A stretch of 64,000 bases of DNA from Sporosarcina sp. Marseille-Q4943. GTDB lineage: Bacteria; Bacillota; Bacilli; Bacillales_A; Planococcaceae. The notes below the pieces were generated by a model. It worked only from the letters and a program-made list of their open reading frames with translations, ran no database searches and was not told the origin of the DNA. Position 1 is the stretch's first letter, and each line of letters begins with the position of its first letter. The stretch spans positions 620,001 to 684,000 of the forward strand of contig NZ_CALSFT010000002.1 in NCBI RefSeq assembly GCF_943736995.1. The letters are read 5' to 3'. The position numbers and the translations under genes were made by a program. This document shows, one piece after another, positions 57,553 through 64,000 of the stretch.

Positions 57553-58389
57553 ATGATTGCTACTCTAATAATATTTCTAGCGCTCAGCTACTTCATATAT
57601 ATAGGTAACAAGAATACACGCTCCGTTGTCATGAACCAGATCGACATAAAGTGTAAGTATGATTCGAAAGTGAAGAACAATAAACCTCTTCGGATCTTGC
57701 ATATTTCCGATTTGCATCTTGAAAATATATCAATATCCCCAGAGCAACTGTATGAAAAGGTCAAAACGCAGCCAATTGATTTAATCGCTTTGACTGGCGA
57801 TTTCCTTGATAGAAAGCGTACCATTCCGAAGCTCTTGCCGTATTTGCAAGTTTTTAAGAAACTAAATCCTTCCTTCGGCAGTTACGCTGTGCTTGGCAAT
57901 CACGATTATGTTTTGCGGAAAAATGACTTAAAGCAATTAACGGACATGTTAGTTCAAAATGATGTAAAACTGTTGCAAAATGAAAACGACTTGATTGACA
58001 TAGGCGGAGTTCCATTAAATATTATTGGGATTGACGATTTCAGTACAAATCGAAGTGATTTGATGGAATCCTATGATGGTGTGAAAGAAGGGTATAATCT
58101 CGTGCTGACACATGATCCGAATGTTGTTTTATCTATGCATAACTATCATTTCGATTATTTGCTCTCAGGGCATTTTCATGGTGGCCAAATTCATTGGCCG
58201 AAGCCGTATCATCTTGTGAAAATGGGCAAGTTGGTCAAAATGAATATGGTAAAAGGTTTGCACAGCTACAAAGAGAAACAATTTTATATAAGTGAGGGGC
58301 TTGGACAAACCGGAGTGAATATTAGGATTGGCAGCCGCCCTGAAATTACCATTCACAACGTTCATTTACCTCACGCAATAGCCGGGTAA
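57553..58389 (+). CDS. Membrane-anchored metallophosphoesterase (YkoQ-like)
   Basis: 278 aa. N-terminal anchor (MIATLIIFLALSYFIYIG), then the five calcineurin-like motifs: ILHISDLHLENI (DxH), LTGDFLDRK (GDxxD), VLGNHDYVL (GNHD), LTHDPNV, and LSGHFHGGQIHWP (GHxH). Complete two-metal active site facing outside the membrane if the anchor is N-in. GAGGAGG upstream. It likely cleaves a phosphodiester or pyrophosphate of an envelope lipid. The neighbourhood matches B. subtilis ykoN-P-Q (recollection). Confidence 0.88.
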   Translation: MIATLIIFLALSYFIYIGNKNTRSVVMNQIDIKCKYDSKVKNNKPLRILHISDLHLENISISPEQLYEKVKTQPIDLIALTGDFLDRKRTIPKLLPYLQVFKKLNPSFGSYAVLGNHDYVLRKNDLKQLTDMLVQNDVKLLQNENDLIDIGGVPLNIIGIDDFSTNRSDLMESYDGVKEGYNLVLTHDPNVVLSMHNYHFDYLLSGHFHGGQIHWPKPYHLVKMGKLVKMNMVKGLHSYKEKQFYISEGLGQTGVNIRIGSRPEITIHNVHLPHAIAG

Positions 58390-58403
58390 TGTTCTCACTC
58401 AGA

Positions 58404-58444
58404 CTGTAGACAAAGTATCGTTTCACTTTGTCTACAGTTTTTTA
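58404..58444 (+). terminator. Terminator of the metallophosphoesterase gene
   Basis: CTGTAGACAAAGT / ACTTTGTCTACAG stem followed by TTTTTT. Confidence 0.94.
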
Positions 58445-58469
58445 ATATAGATATATCTCCAGTTCAGCT

Positions 58470-60035
58470 TCATTTAGTCATTTCTAAAATCCAACCCTTA
58501 AAGTCCTTTGCTCGCTTAAATTTCGGAAGTGAATCCTCACCAGCGACAATCATTGGGGAAATTGAATCGTCATAATGTAACGAACCGTGACCGGCCCCTC
58601 CCAAATGAAGAGGAGTACGTTCCCCTTTGAATTCATATCCTGGTTTAGCGTCAACGATCAAGAACTTGCCCTTATGAGAATGAAGCGCGCCATTCAGCCT
58701 GGCGAGAGCATCCGGATAGGTGTTATAAATTATATTTTGGCGCTGACCCAATGATAGGTCCAAAATTGAAAGATCGCCGTCGACTGTCCATTGTTGATCA
58801 TAAGGATCTTTACTGTTTCCATTAGGATAAAACAGAAATTGCTCATTCGATTTCGCGTTTACGACAAAGTTCATCCCTTTGTCTTTCCACGAAACAAAGC
58901 CGACTCTTGGGTCTTTCCTTAACTGTGAAGCAACCTCTTCATAGCTTATCTCTTCATCCAGCAAATAAATATACGCCATGCGTTCGTTGACTGCTATGCA
59001 AATTTGATCATCCGCTTTGACCGGCTTGCCAAGACGGCAAATTTGATAATTGCTTACTAGGGAAGTAAGATCGACAACTGCATTTTTCCTATTTTTTTTA
59101 ATTGTTGCTTGTCCACTGTCTCCATAAATGATCCAAGTCACTTTAGTGATTGCTTCTTCCCAGGTAGAGAAGGAATTTAATATCTGTTGCAGCCTCTTAT
59201 CCAGTTCAATGATTCCTTCCGTTTCAGAGTGGCCTTTTTTATGAACCTTTTTGTCGAGGTCGGGAAAATAGGCAAGTGTAAAAGAAGGCAGTGAATTGTT
59301 ATTGATCAAATATATTAATTCATTGTTGGAGAATTGGTCATTAAACCCGAATTTTTGCCAAGCATGATGGTGCTTCGAATTCTGGGGATCATATTGACTA
59401 AGACTTCCTAAAGACAATAGATTAGGTCCCTTTACTTTAATATCTTTTTGAATAATTCCGAATGCAGTTCCGGCCTTCGGCAATTGTAGTCGATGAACAG
59501 AATCACCTCGGTAGACAAGTCCATTAATAGAAGCGGAAGAGAGTTTTGTTTCAAATAAAGCTTCGTAAATCGTTTGAACCTCTTTATTCAAATGCTTTTC
59601 GTTTAAATTCACCAAGCCGTCTTGTATGACTTGTTTGACGCCTTGGGTGTAAACCTCTTCTTTTCCACTTCCGTAATTGACGAGCCGTCCCTCCTTTTGA
59701 TCAAACCAAACGAGGCCTGGTAATTGGTGCTGGTCGGCATATGTCCCCGTTAGGATGGTGCTGTCGATGGTAACCGACATTGTAGGATAGGAAGCAATAA
59801 CTTCAGGCTCATAATAGCCATTTTCGATTAAAAATTTCAATGCGGGTACATCATTGGTTTGAAGAGTGTACATTAACGGTTTGTCCATTAACGAATCGAC
59901 TAGTAACAGGACTACGGGTTTTTTCCCTGAATGGGAAACGAGCGGTTCAAGTTCTTTCGTTTGTGTAGTAAACCCCCAAAAATAAATGATTACGGCAATT
60001 AAAATGACACCGATTATACTAGCTAAAATTCTCAT
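58470..60035 (-). CDS. Alkaline-phosphatase-superfamily protein (phosphodiesterase/nucleotide pyrophosphatase type)
   Basis: 521 aa. N-terminal anchor MRILASIIGVILIAVIIYFW. Metal site Asp in VVLLLVDSLMDKP near residue 45, nucleophile Thr/Ser region SYPTMSVTIDSTILTGTYAD near 85-100 (Thr in the position of type I phosphodiesterases), IYGDSGQATI near 330 with the second metal Asp, and GAGHGSLHYDDSISPMIVAG near 490 for the last His. ATG at 60035 follows GGGAAGGG. Extracytoplasmic hydrolase of phosphodiesters, possibly of a lipid-linked head group. Next to the YkoQ-like phosphoesterase. Confidence 0.85.
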   Translation of the reverse strand: MRILASIIGVILIAVIIYFWGFTTQTKELEPLVSHSGKKPVVLLLVDSLMDKPLMYTLQTNDVPALKFLIENGYYEPEVIASYPTMSVTIDSTILTGTYADQHQLPGLVWFDQKEGRLVNYGSGKEEVYTQGVKQVIQDGLVNLNEKHLNKEVQTIYEALFETKLSSASINGLVYRGDSVHRLQLPKAGTAFGIIQKDIKVKGPNLLSLGSLSQYDPQNSKHHHAWQKFGFNDQFSNNELIYLINNNSLPSFTLAYFPDLDKKVHKKGHSETEGIIELDKRLQQILNSFSTWEEAITKVTWIIYGDSGQATIKKNRKNAVVDLTSLVSNYQICRLGKPVKADDQICIAVNERMAYIYLLDEEISYEEVASQLRKDPRVGFVSWKDKGMNFVVNAKSNEQFLFYPNGNSKDPYDQQWTVDGDLSILDLSLGQRQNIIYNTYPDALARLNGALHSHKGKFLIVDAKPGYEFKGERTPLHLGGAGHGSLHYDDSISPMIVAGEDSLPKFKRAKDFKGWILEMTK

Positions 60036-60133
60036 ATTATAACCCTTCCCCATTCTGGAGTATGAATTTAATATGGATGGAAGGGAAAAATTCATGCATA
60101 TGTTGTTTAATGAATCCATTACATGAGATATAG

Positions 60134-60174
60134 GAAAAGCCGATTGAATCCCTCGGGAACAATCGGCTTTTTTA
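60134..60174 (-). terminator. Terminator of the nuclease gene
   Basis: AAAAGCCGATTG / CAATCGGCTTTT stem; symmetric flanks. Confidence 0.9.
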
Positions 60175-60181
60175 TCATTTA

Positions 60182-61186
60182 TTATCTTTCACACGCATAA
60201 CCGTCTTTGTCACGGTCCATTTTTGCCTGGTAGGCGGCATGGCCTTGAGGAACGCCGTTCGGATATTTCTTACGGAGCTCCGTGCAGTTTTGGAACCATT
60301 CCTGGCCGCTGGACACGCTCGTGCTAGGCGTTGTTGCCGGCTTGGTTGCAGTAACACTTGGTGCTTTCGGCTTCGCAGCTGAACTGCCGGCACTTGGCGT
60401 AGGTACTGCATTGCTGTTAAATCCGGAATCTGTCGTGTAATTTTCAATCGACCAGATACCGAGCCCTTTCTTCTTCGCTGATGCTTGAGCTTCCTCAAAA
60501 GGTGTCAAATGACGTGTGTTTGGCGGATATACGTATGCAACGCGTGCTAGACCTTCCGCAAGCAATGTCTTTTGTACACTTTTCCCGTCAACATAGACGT
60601 AGGCGAGCAATCGGTCGTATTTATCGTAGCGCTCCCCGATATCGAATTCGAGCGTGAGGGCACCGCTATTGACCAGTTGCCGGTTGCGCTCCTTCGACTT
60701 ATCGCCGAACGGCTGCTTGCCGAGGCGGGGGTGATTCGTTTCTGGCGTATCGATCAATAAATAGCGGACGTTGATCTCTTGACCGTTATACAATACTTTG
60801 ATTGTATCTCCATCGATCGTCTTCACCAATTTAACGGGAACTTGCGCCGTCGTACCGGACGTCTCGGTCTTTTTCACTGGTGCAGGTTTTGCAGTGGAAG
60901 CAGGCTTTTCTTCGCTTGATGGAGCGACGATAGCCGGGCTAGTTTTCGCTTCTTCCGATTTTTTTTCTTCCTTAACGACTTTTTCTATTTCCACTTCTTC
61001 TTTTTCGACAGTTGAAGTGTCTTCCTCTGGTGCTTTCTCTTCAGAGGTTTCCTTCTTGTCTGTTTCAACCTGCTCAGTCGTCCCTTTTTCATTTAGCTCT
61101 ATGTCATTGGAAATATCGGTACATCCTGCAAGTGAGAGCAAACCAACGAACAACAATCCAACCATTACTTTTAACGAAACTTTCAA
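60182..61186 (-). CDS. Lipoprotein thermonuclease with excalibur domain
   Basis: 334 aa. Lipoprotein signal (KVSLKVMVGLLFVGLLSLAGC). Residues about 25-105 are a charged Glu/Lys/Thr/Pro linker. The staphylococcal-nuclease domain spans about 110-245: KTIDGDTIKVLYNGQEINVR, YLLIDTPETNHP, then FDIGERYDKYDRLLAYVYVD with the active-site Arg, and LARVAYVYPPNTRHLTP. The C-terminal excalibur calcium-binding motif is DRDKDGYACER. It degrades DNA or RNA at the cell surface. TTG at 61186 is chosen because GGAGG is 7 bases upstream; nine earlier codons lack a signal. Confidence 0.9.
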   Translation of the reverse strand: MKVSLKVMVGLLFVGLLSLAGCTDISNDIELNEKGTTEQVETDKKETSEEKAPEEDTSTVEKEEVEIEKVVKEEKKSEEAKTSPAIVAPSSEEKPASTAKPAPVKKTETSGTTAQVPVKLVKTIDGDTIKVLYNGQEINVRYLLIDTPETNHPRLGKQPFGDKSKERNRQLVNSGALTLEFDIGERYDKYDRLLAYVYVDGKSVQKTLLAEGLARVAYVYPPNTRHLTPFEEAQASAKKKGLGIWSIENYTTDSGFNSNAVPTPSAGSSAAKPKAPSVTATKPATTPSTSVSSGQEWFQNCTELRKKYPNGVPQGHAAYQAKMDRDKDGYACER

Positions 61187-61339
61187 TACAATTCCTCCAC
61201 GACTTGGAAACACGTAGTCTCCAATAAGTCATATATTATTTTTTTATAATTTAGTTTGGAATAATCCTTTACTAAAATACTCTAGTATTATAGCAGAAAA
61301 GTTTATAGAGGACGAGAGAATAAAAAAGGAAATACTAGC

Positions 61340-61390
61340 TTATGATCACTTCTCCGAATTTATGAGCACATGACAATGGGCTCACCACAA
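61340..61390. repeat. Short array, 20-bp period (TTATGAKCAC word)
   Basis: TTATGATCAC at 61340 and TTATGAGCAC at 61360, with a decayed third unit (GCTCACCACA) at 61380. Small member of the 20-21 bp class. Confidence 0.5.
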
Positions 61391-61421
61391 AAAGACCACA
61401 CACCCGAAAGGTGCATGGTCG
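61387..61421 (-). terminator. Terminator of the YflT-domain gene
   Basis: GACCACACACCC / GGTGCATGGTC stem; minus-strand reading ends GGTCTTTTTG. Confidence 0.85.
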
Positions 61422-61427
61422 CATCCA

Positions 61428-62378
61428 TCATTTATCCCGATTCCGATCCTTCGGCAGCAGCCAAGATTCGGCATCGTCTTCCACTTCGACATTCCGCAAA
61501 TCGATGACAATCGGCTTTACTGGCTTGACGACATCTTCTGAATGGATGTCCATTTTCGAATTGCGACCTTCTAACAGATCAGCAAAATCTCGTGCCTGCG
61601 CCAGCGCATCTTGTCGATCCATTTGACTTTCCGTGAAATTTTGTGGATCGGGGATGACGTCTTGGCTCTCTTGATCAACACCGCCCCAATCTACATTCCG
61701 CCGGGACGCCCGATGCAAAGGGCCGCGTTCCCCGGACGGCGTGCCGCGTATTTGGGAAGGAGGGGAAAGGTTCGGCGGGTTCGGCTCATATTCTGAGCTG
61801 TCGAATAGAACTTCTGCACCCGCCCTGCCGAACAGCAAGTCTTCGCGCGAGACTATACTGCCGCCCTCATAGGCGTCCGTTGCAATACTATCCCGGTAAT
61901 CGTTTTTCGGCAATCCATCCTCCCCGATGCCGACGGGCGACTCTTCATCCTGGCGATTCAAACGTTCGGCTTCCGAAACCGGCCTGTCAAACGGGTTCGT
62001 TTCCACCTTATGCCGCTCCGCATTCAGCTCATATGCTGTCTTTTTCGGTTCGCCATCGACATAAAGCAGCCACTTTCCTTGCTTGATATCCGTCTCATAC
62101 CTCCTCAAGTCCGCCTCGTCAAAACCGACTTCCACAAGCATGCTGCGTACATGATTCTCCCCGGAAATATAACCGATAAAACGGTCCAGCCAATTCGAAG
62201 GTGCCGACTGGATCTCCTCGGCCGTCCTGCGCCGTAGCAGATCGACATCCTCTTCATTCCGCGCAATGACATACATGTTCTCGGGGGCGATCCCTTTTTC
62301 ATCCAACTCCTCGACAGCGGCAAGCAATGCTTCCTCTGTATCGTATAACCCGACGAACGTTTTTTGGGTCACATTCAT
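61428..62378 (-). CDS. General stress protein with YflT domain
   Basis: 316 aa, cytoplasmic and acidic. Residues 1-115 match the heat-induced stress protein YflT domain (FVGLYDTEEALLAAVEELDE, KGIAPENMYVIARNEEDVDL, LVEVGFDEADLRRYETDIKQ, GKWLLYVDGE). The remaining 200 residues are polar and probably disordered (Pro/Asp/Arg/Gln-rich, e.g. EPNPPNLSPPSQIRGTPSGE). SigB-type stress genes of this family exist in Bacillus; no SigB promoter was confirmed here. AAGGAG precedes the ATG. Confidence 0.84.
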   Translation of the reverse strand: MNVTQKTFVGLYDTEEALLAAVEELDEKGIAPENMYVIARNEEDVDLLRRRTAEEIQSAPSNWLDRFIGYISGENHVRSMLVEVGFDEADLRRYETDIKQGKWLLYVDGEPKKTAYELNAERHKVETNPFDRPVSEAERLNRQDEESPVGIGEDGLPKNDYRDSIATDAYEGGSIVSREDLLFGRAGAEVLFDSSEYEPNPPNLSPPSQIRGTPSGERGPLHRASRRNVDWGGVDQESQDVIPDPQNFTESQMDRQDALAQARDFADLLEGRNSKMDIHSEDVVKPVKPIVIDLRNVEVEDDAESWLLPKDRNRDK

Positions 62379-62557
62379 TCACTCCTTCTATCTATTCGAA
62401 AACGGTTACAATCTCTATAAGCAATACCCGAATCTTTGAAATGGGAAACGATTGCAACAAATTCTTCTTCCGGATTTTTAATGAATCCACACCCCATTTT
62501 GTTGTATGATAGAACGTATGGTTTTATTTTGGACGTATATCTGGAAAGGAGGATGTC

Positions 62558-64000
62558 ATGTTGAAAACAAGCGAAGTGATGAGTTGCCGGCTCGATATGA
62601 CACAGCGGGCGCGCAAGGAAATCGGCAACTGGGCGATCGATGAAAACGAGCTCTTGTCCATGCAAGCAAATTTCACCGTCTACATCGAAAAACTTCCCGC
62701 AAAACAAGACAACATGGCATTCTCCTTCTACTTCGACCCAGAAGAAAATCCGCAGCTCGCCAATCACTTGAATGACCGTGTCGCCGTCATGGAATGCGTC
62801 TACAAAAACGAAGGCTTCCTTGCGACGAGCTTCAGAGTGAAAGGGCGGAAAGAGCCTGTCCGGACGAATCGCCGAATTGGCGTCCGCTTGGCATTCGCGG
62901 TCAACCGGCGTACCGGCAGTCCGATGCCAATCCAGCTATATACGAGCCTTCGAGAGCTTCCGATTGCGCAAGAGCGTTCGGAATACGTGGAAAAACGGAT
63001 CAAGAGCTGGGAAGGATATTTGCGCATTGAGGAGAAAAATGCGGATGTCGCGGATGTGACCGCCCATTTTTCACAACCTATCGTCAACGAATCGTTCAGT
63101 CAATTGACGATCATTTGCAGCGGATTGGAAGCGAAAGACTGGAACGCCATCACCGGGTTCAGCGCCAACCTGAAAGGCGCAAGCGACGTTCTTGGAACGG
63201 TCGTCAATGTAAATCGCGGAAGAAGGTCCGTGAAGATCGAGTTGAGCCGGAAATACCAAGCGATTGCAAGGCGCGGTTCTTTATTGCCGAATGGCGTTCG
63301 TGAAATCGTCTTCAGCAATTTCGCGGAATTGAGCCAGATCCGCCGGCTTCGAAAAGGGTTCAAAGATCTGCAAGACGGATTTGCGGCAAATGCCAATTTG
63401 GAGAAGGTGCTGTTCGAGGAACGGCCCGTCGTACAAATTACGAATAAGCGTCTAGAGCTCGATTTCCATCATCCGTTGAATGAGTTCCAACGTGAAGCGG
63501 TCACCGGCGCGATGTCAGCACATGATCTATATGTGATCCAAGGTCCTCCGGGGACAGGGAAAACGACGGTTATCTCTGAGCTATGCCACCAGCTTATGAA
63601 GGCGGGACAGCGGACGCTCGTCGCTTCGCAATCGAATTTGGCGGTGGACAATGCGCTCGGCAGGCTGCTTTCCGACCCGGGCATCCGTATTTTGCGCTAT
63701 GGGCGGACGGAGAGCATCGAAGAGGAAGGAAAGCGGTTCATCGAGGAAAATGTCGCTTCCTACTGGCGGGACGAAACGTTGGCTGCGGTCAATGAACAAC
63801 GGGAGAAGCGTGCGGAACGGGAGCGGCAGATTGCTCAGGAAATCGAAAATCTCGAAGAAGAAACGAAGCGTCTTCAGGCGGAACGGAAAGAGATGGAGCG
63901 GCGGATTGCCGAGAAACAAGCCGCCGAGACGGAAAGCAAAGACCTACATGTGCAGTTAGACTCCATGAAAAACTTGCAGTCGGAGCTTGATGCGAAACTG
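62558..64000 (+). CDS. AAA-domain SF1 helicase, N-terminal part (cut by window end)
   Basis: The first 481 codons; the frame is open to the edge. ATG after GAAAGGAGG. Residues about 1-310 are an unfamiliar N-terminal region; a UvrD/Upf1-like ATPase begins at about 315 with FQREAVTGAMSAHDLYVIQG and Walker A GPPGTGKTT near residue 329, then motif Ia (LVASQSNLAVDNALGRLL). After that a long coiled coil (about 400-481, rich in Glu/Arg/Lys) interrupts the ATPase, as in large AAA_11/AAA_12 helicases. Motifs II-VI lie beyond the window. Likely DNA or RNA translocase. Confidence 0.85.
   Translation, partial: MLKTSEVMSCRLDMTQRARKEIGNWAIDENELLSMQANFTVYIEKLPAKQDNMAFSFYFDPEENPQLANHLNDRVAVMECVYKNEGFLATSFRVKGRKEPVRTNRRIGVRLAFAVNRRTGSPMPIQLYTSLRELPIAQERSEYVEKRIKSWEGYLRIEEKNADVADVTAHFSQPIVNESFSQLTIICSGLEAKDWNAITGFSANLKGASDVLGTVVNVNRGRRSVKIELSRKYQAIARRGSLLPNGVREIVFSNFAELSQIRRLRKGFKDLQDGFAANANLEKVLFEERPVVQITNKRLELDFHHPLNEFQREAVTGAMSAHDLYVIQGPPGTGKTTVISELCHQLMKAGQRTLVASQSNLAVDNALGRLLSDPGIRILRYGRTESIEEEGKRFIEENVASYWRDETLAAVNEQREKRAERERQIAQEIENLEEETKRLQAERKEMERRIAEKQAAETESKDLHVQLDSMKNLQSELDAKL

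Noticed and set aside
62375..62767. 130-aa minus-strand frame between the YflT and helicase genes
   Set aside because: Antisense to the start of the helicase frame, which has a strong GAAAGGAGG site and runs to the window end.

Overview
The window looks like a low-to-mid GC Bacillota chromosome, most likely a Planococcaceae member close to Sporosarcina. The reasons are strong AGGAGG-type ribosome binding sites, many GTG/TTG starts, Bacillus-type lipoproteins and Opu, GbsR, YflT and YkoN/P/Q-like proteins. This placement is inferred from protein resemblance; no rRNA or tRNA gene was seen. Both ends are cut: the left edge holds the tail of a siderophore-type ABC ATPase and the right edge the N-terminal part of an SF1-type helicase.

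Region 1 (1-26 kb) carries an M20 amidohydrolase, secreted proteins (an M14 carboxypeptidase and a copper-amine-oxidase-N-domain protein), a glutathione/oligopeptide-type ABC importer with a divergent binding protein, a chemoreceptor, an SGNH hydrolase, an acyltransferase and a YiiX-like amidase. It is threaded with one family of about 146-bp interspersed repeats: 11 units at 9 loci, ending in GGTGCCTGTGCA/TGCACAGGCACC. A single Y1/HUH transposase-like gene of the RAYT type (3391-4065) sits beside them, and its last 24 codons lie inside one repeat copy. This looks like a REP/RAYT system.

Region 2 (23-28 kb) holds two receptor/peptide cassettes of RRNPP type. In each, an HTH-TPR regulator of about 430 aa is followed, with overlapping stop and start codons, by an unannotated 44-46 aa secreted pro-peptide. 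The first peptide contains GGPDVGPPH, which recalls the NprX signal.

Region 3 (28-37 kb) has a GbsR-type regulator divergent from a glycine betaine opuA-like operon, a short protein resembling ComK, and a MerR/acyl-CoA ligase/acyl-CoA dehydrogenase operon. Region 4 (37-46 kb) has a TPR-GGDEF protein and a complete 2-aminoethylphosphonate uptake and degradation operon (DeoR-type regulator, ABC transporter, PhnW, PhnX).

Region 5 (46-55 kb) has a CitA/DctS-type two-component system next to a tripartite tricarboxylate transporter (TctCBA) with a consensus cre site. It also has an ornithine-cyclodeaminase-family enzyme and an MFS carrier, divergent from an XRE-cupin regulator with two perfect 17-bp operators between them. 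Region 6 (55-64 kb) has a YkoP/YkoN/YkoQ-like envelope cluster with an alkaline-phosphatase-superfamily protein, a lipoprotein nuclease, a YflT-domain stress protein and the helicase.

A second kind of repeat appears from 28 kb onward. These are intergenic arrays with an exact or near-exact 20-21 bp period, each with its own conserved word and variable spacer (28301, 39433 and 52358, plus shorter ones at 27910, 46341 and 61340).
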